Position numbers and translations under genes: made by a program. A stretch of DNA of 5,315 nucleotides. Source: Aurantimonadaceae bacterium (GTDB lineage Bacteria > Pseudomonadota > Alphaproteobacteria > Rhizobiales > Rhizobiaceae). Positions 4,636 through 5,315 of the stretch are shown here, piece after piece. The DNA lies in assembly GCA_003232595.1 (NCBI GenBank), contig QIIJ01000444.1, forward strand, positions 1 to 5,315. Direction: 5' to 3'. The notes below the pieces were generated by a model, which was not told the origin of the DNA, did not search any database, and saw only the letters and a list, made by a program, of their open reading frames with translations. The first letter of the stretch is position 1, and every line of letters starts with the position of its first letter.

Positions 4636-5258
4636 ATGACCGATGTGCCATCAAAAGACCTGATCCGCTACGACATCCTTACCCAGGATGCTATGCGTGG
4701 TGTCGTGAAGAAAGTCATAACCGAAGCGGCAAAAGCCGGACTGCCGGGGGACCATCATTTTTTTGTCTCGTTTTCAACCGGATTTCCCGGCGTTCAATTG
4801 TCAGCCCGTATGCGCGAACGCTATCCCGATGAGATGACTATTGTTGTTCAACACCAGTTCTGGGATTTGAAAGCCAACGATCACGGCTTTGAAATCGGCC
4901 TGTCATTTGATGAAATTCCTGAAATACTTTCAATTCCATTCGCTGCAATCAAGGGTTTTTTCGACCCATCTGTTCAATTTGGCCTGCAATTCGATGTAGA
5001 GGAAGACGAACAGGAGGAGGCGGAAGTTACGTCTATTGGCAATATCGAAGCCGGAAAATCCGTCAAGGAGGTTCAACCGGCAAAGGAAGAAACCGGAAAT
5101 GCCGTAGCCATCGCTCCAAAAACCGACAAGGGCGATAAATCAGCAAAAACCAAGAAGAAACCCAGCAAAAAAGCTGATGACGAAAAAACCGCTGACACTC
5201 GGAAGATGGTGGAGGTGCGGAAGTCGTGTCACTTGATGCCTTTCGAAAAAAGCCATAG
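4636..5258 (+). CDS. sspB: SspB, alpha-type ClpXP adaptor, with an apparent frameshift before the C-terminus
   Basis: SspB is a cytoplasmic adaptor that binds ssrA tags and tethers the tagged protein to ClpXP. Residues 9-120 match the alphaproteobacterial SspB/stringent starvation protein B fold: LIRYDILTQDAMRGVVKKV, PGDHHFFVSFST (38-48), PGVQLSARMRERYPDEMTIVVQHQFWDL, GFEIGLSFDEIP and IPFAAIKGFFDPSVQFGLQF. A charged, Lys/Glu-rich flexible linker follows (about 121-187). The family's conserved tail AEVVSLDAFRKKP, then TAG at 5256-5258, is present but one frame away (codons from 5199). A one-base deletion, or two-base insertion, between about 5195 and 5204 explains it: upstream of 5196 the tail frame has TGA (5193-5195). 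Unshifted, the frame runs on past the window. Restored length would be about 207 residues. The start is uncertain: ATG 4636 fits the family, ATG 4618 is in frame, and neither has a good ribosome binding site. Adjacent ssrA fits the role. Confidence 0.88.
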
Positions 5259-5262
5259 ACCC

Positions 5263-5315
5263 ATGGCTGAAATTATCAATTTGCGGTTGGCTCGCAAACA
5301 AAGACTTCGAAACAA
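5263..5315 (+). CDS. DUF4169 family protein, N-terminal fragment (cut by window edge)
   Basis: ATG at 5263, 4 bases after the restored sspB stop, begins MAEIINLRLARKQRLRN, which matches the start of DUF4169 proteins (M-x-[ED]-I-[IV]-NLR-x-ARK). These are small, basic, Ala/Arg-rich alphaproteobacterial proteins of unknown function, often found downstream of sspB. The tight spacing implies cotranscription and perhaps translational coupling with sspB. No separate Shine-Dalgarno stands out (GAAAAAAG at 5245-5252 is a weak candidate). Only 17 full codons are visible, and they are in the same frame as the unshifted sspB body. Confidence 0.7.
   Translation, partial: MAEIINLRLARKQRLRN

Noticed and set aside
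5183..5188. A6 run as the slip site for the sspB frameshift
   Set aside because: A one-base change here would bring the tail frame into the TGA at 5193-5195, so the shift must lie downstream of that codon.

Overview
The window looks like chromosomal DNA of an alphaproteobacterium, most likely of the Rhizobiales (Hyphomicrobiales). The strongest reasons are a circularly permuted two-piece tmRNA gene encoding the tag ANDNYAEARLAA, an alpha-type SspB adaptor followed directly by a DUF4169-type start, and a DUF2853 protein. Taxonomy is inferred from these families only; no search was possible.

Layout. (1) 1-667, plus: the 3' part of a LivF-type branched-chain amino-acid ABC transporter ATPase; its start and probable liv partners lie upstream of the window. 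(2) 668-946: non-coding DNA ending in two 13-bp TTGACA-N-TGTCAA palindromes just ahead of a DUF2306 membrane protein gene (947-1555, plus). (3) 1556-1746: a structured intergenic stretch with several hairpins and a perfect 25-bp inverted repeat, lying between two convergent genes. (4) 1747-2331, minus: a TetR-family repressor, divergent from an NAD(P)-binding SDR/NmrA-like oxidoreductase gene (2411-3040, plus). The shared promoter region carries two 15-bp TTGACA-N3-TGTCAA palindromes and an extra half-site. (5) 3072-3536, minus: an exported YHS-domain protein with a twin-arginine signal. (6) 3709-4023, minus: a DUF2853 protein with a clear terminator. (7) 4194 to about 4540, plus: permuted ssrA (tmRNA). 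(8) 4636-5258, plus: sspB, with an apparent single-base frameshift before its conserved C-terminus, then the first codons of a DUF4169 gene.

Two functional groups stand out. The first is a probable local regulon: the same TTGACA/TGTCAA half-sites lie upstream of the DUF2306 gene, over the tetR start codon, and at the promoter of the SDR-like oxidoreductase gene, so TetR may control both flanking genes and itself. The second is trans-translation: tmRNA tags stalled proteins, and SspB delivers such tagged proteins to ClpXP. The tmRNA gene and the adaptor gene are adjacent on the same strand. No clearly new system is visible. The most unusual point is the sspB frameshift, which as written puts the predicted ClpX-docking tail out of frame and joins the SspB reading frame to the downstream DUF4169 frame.
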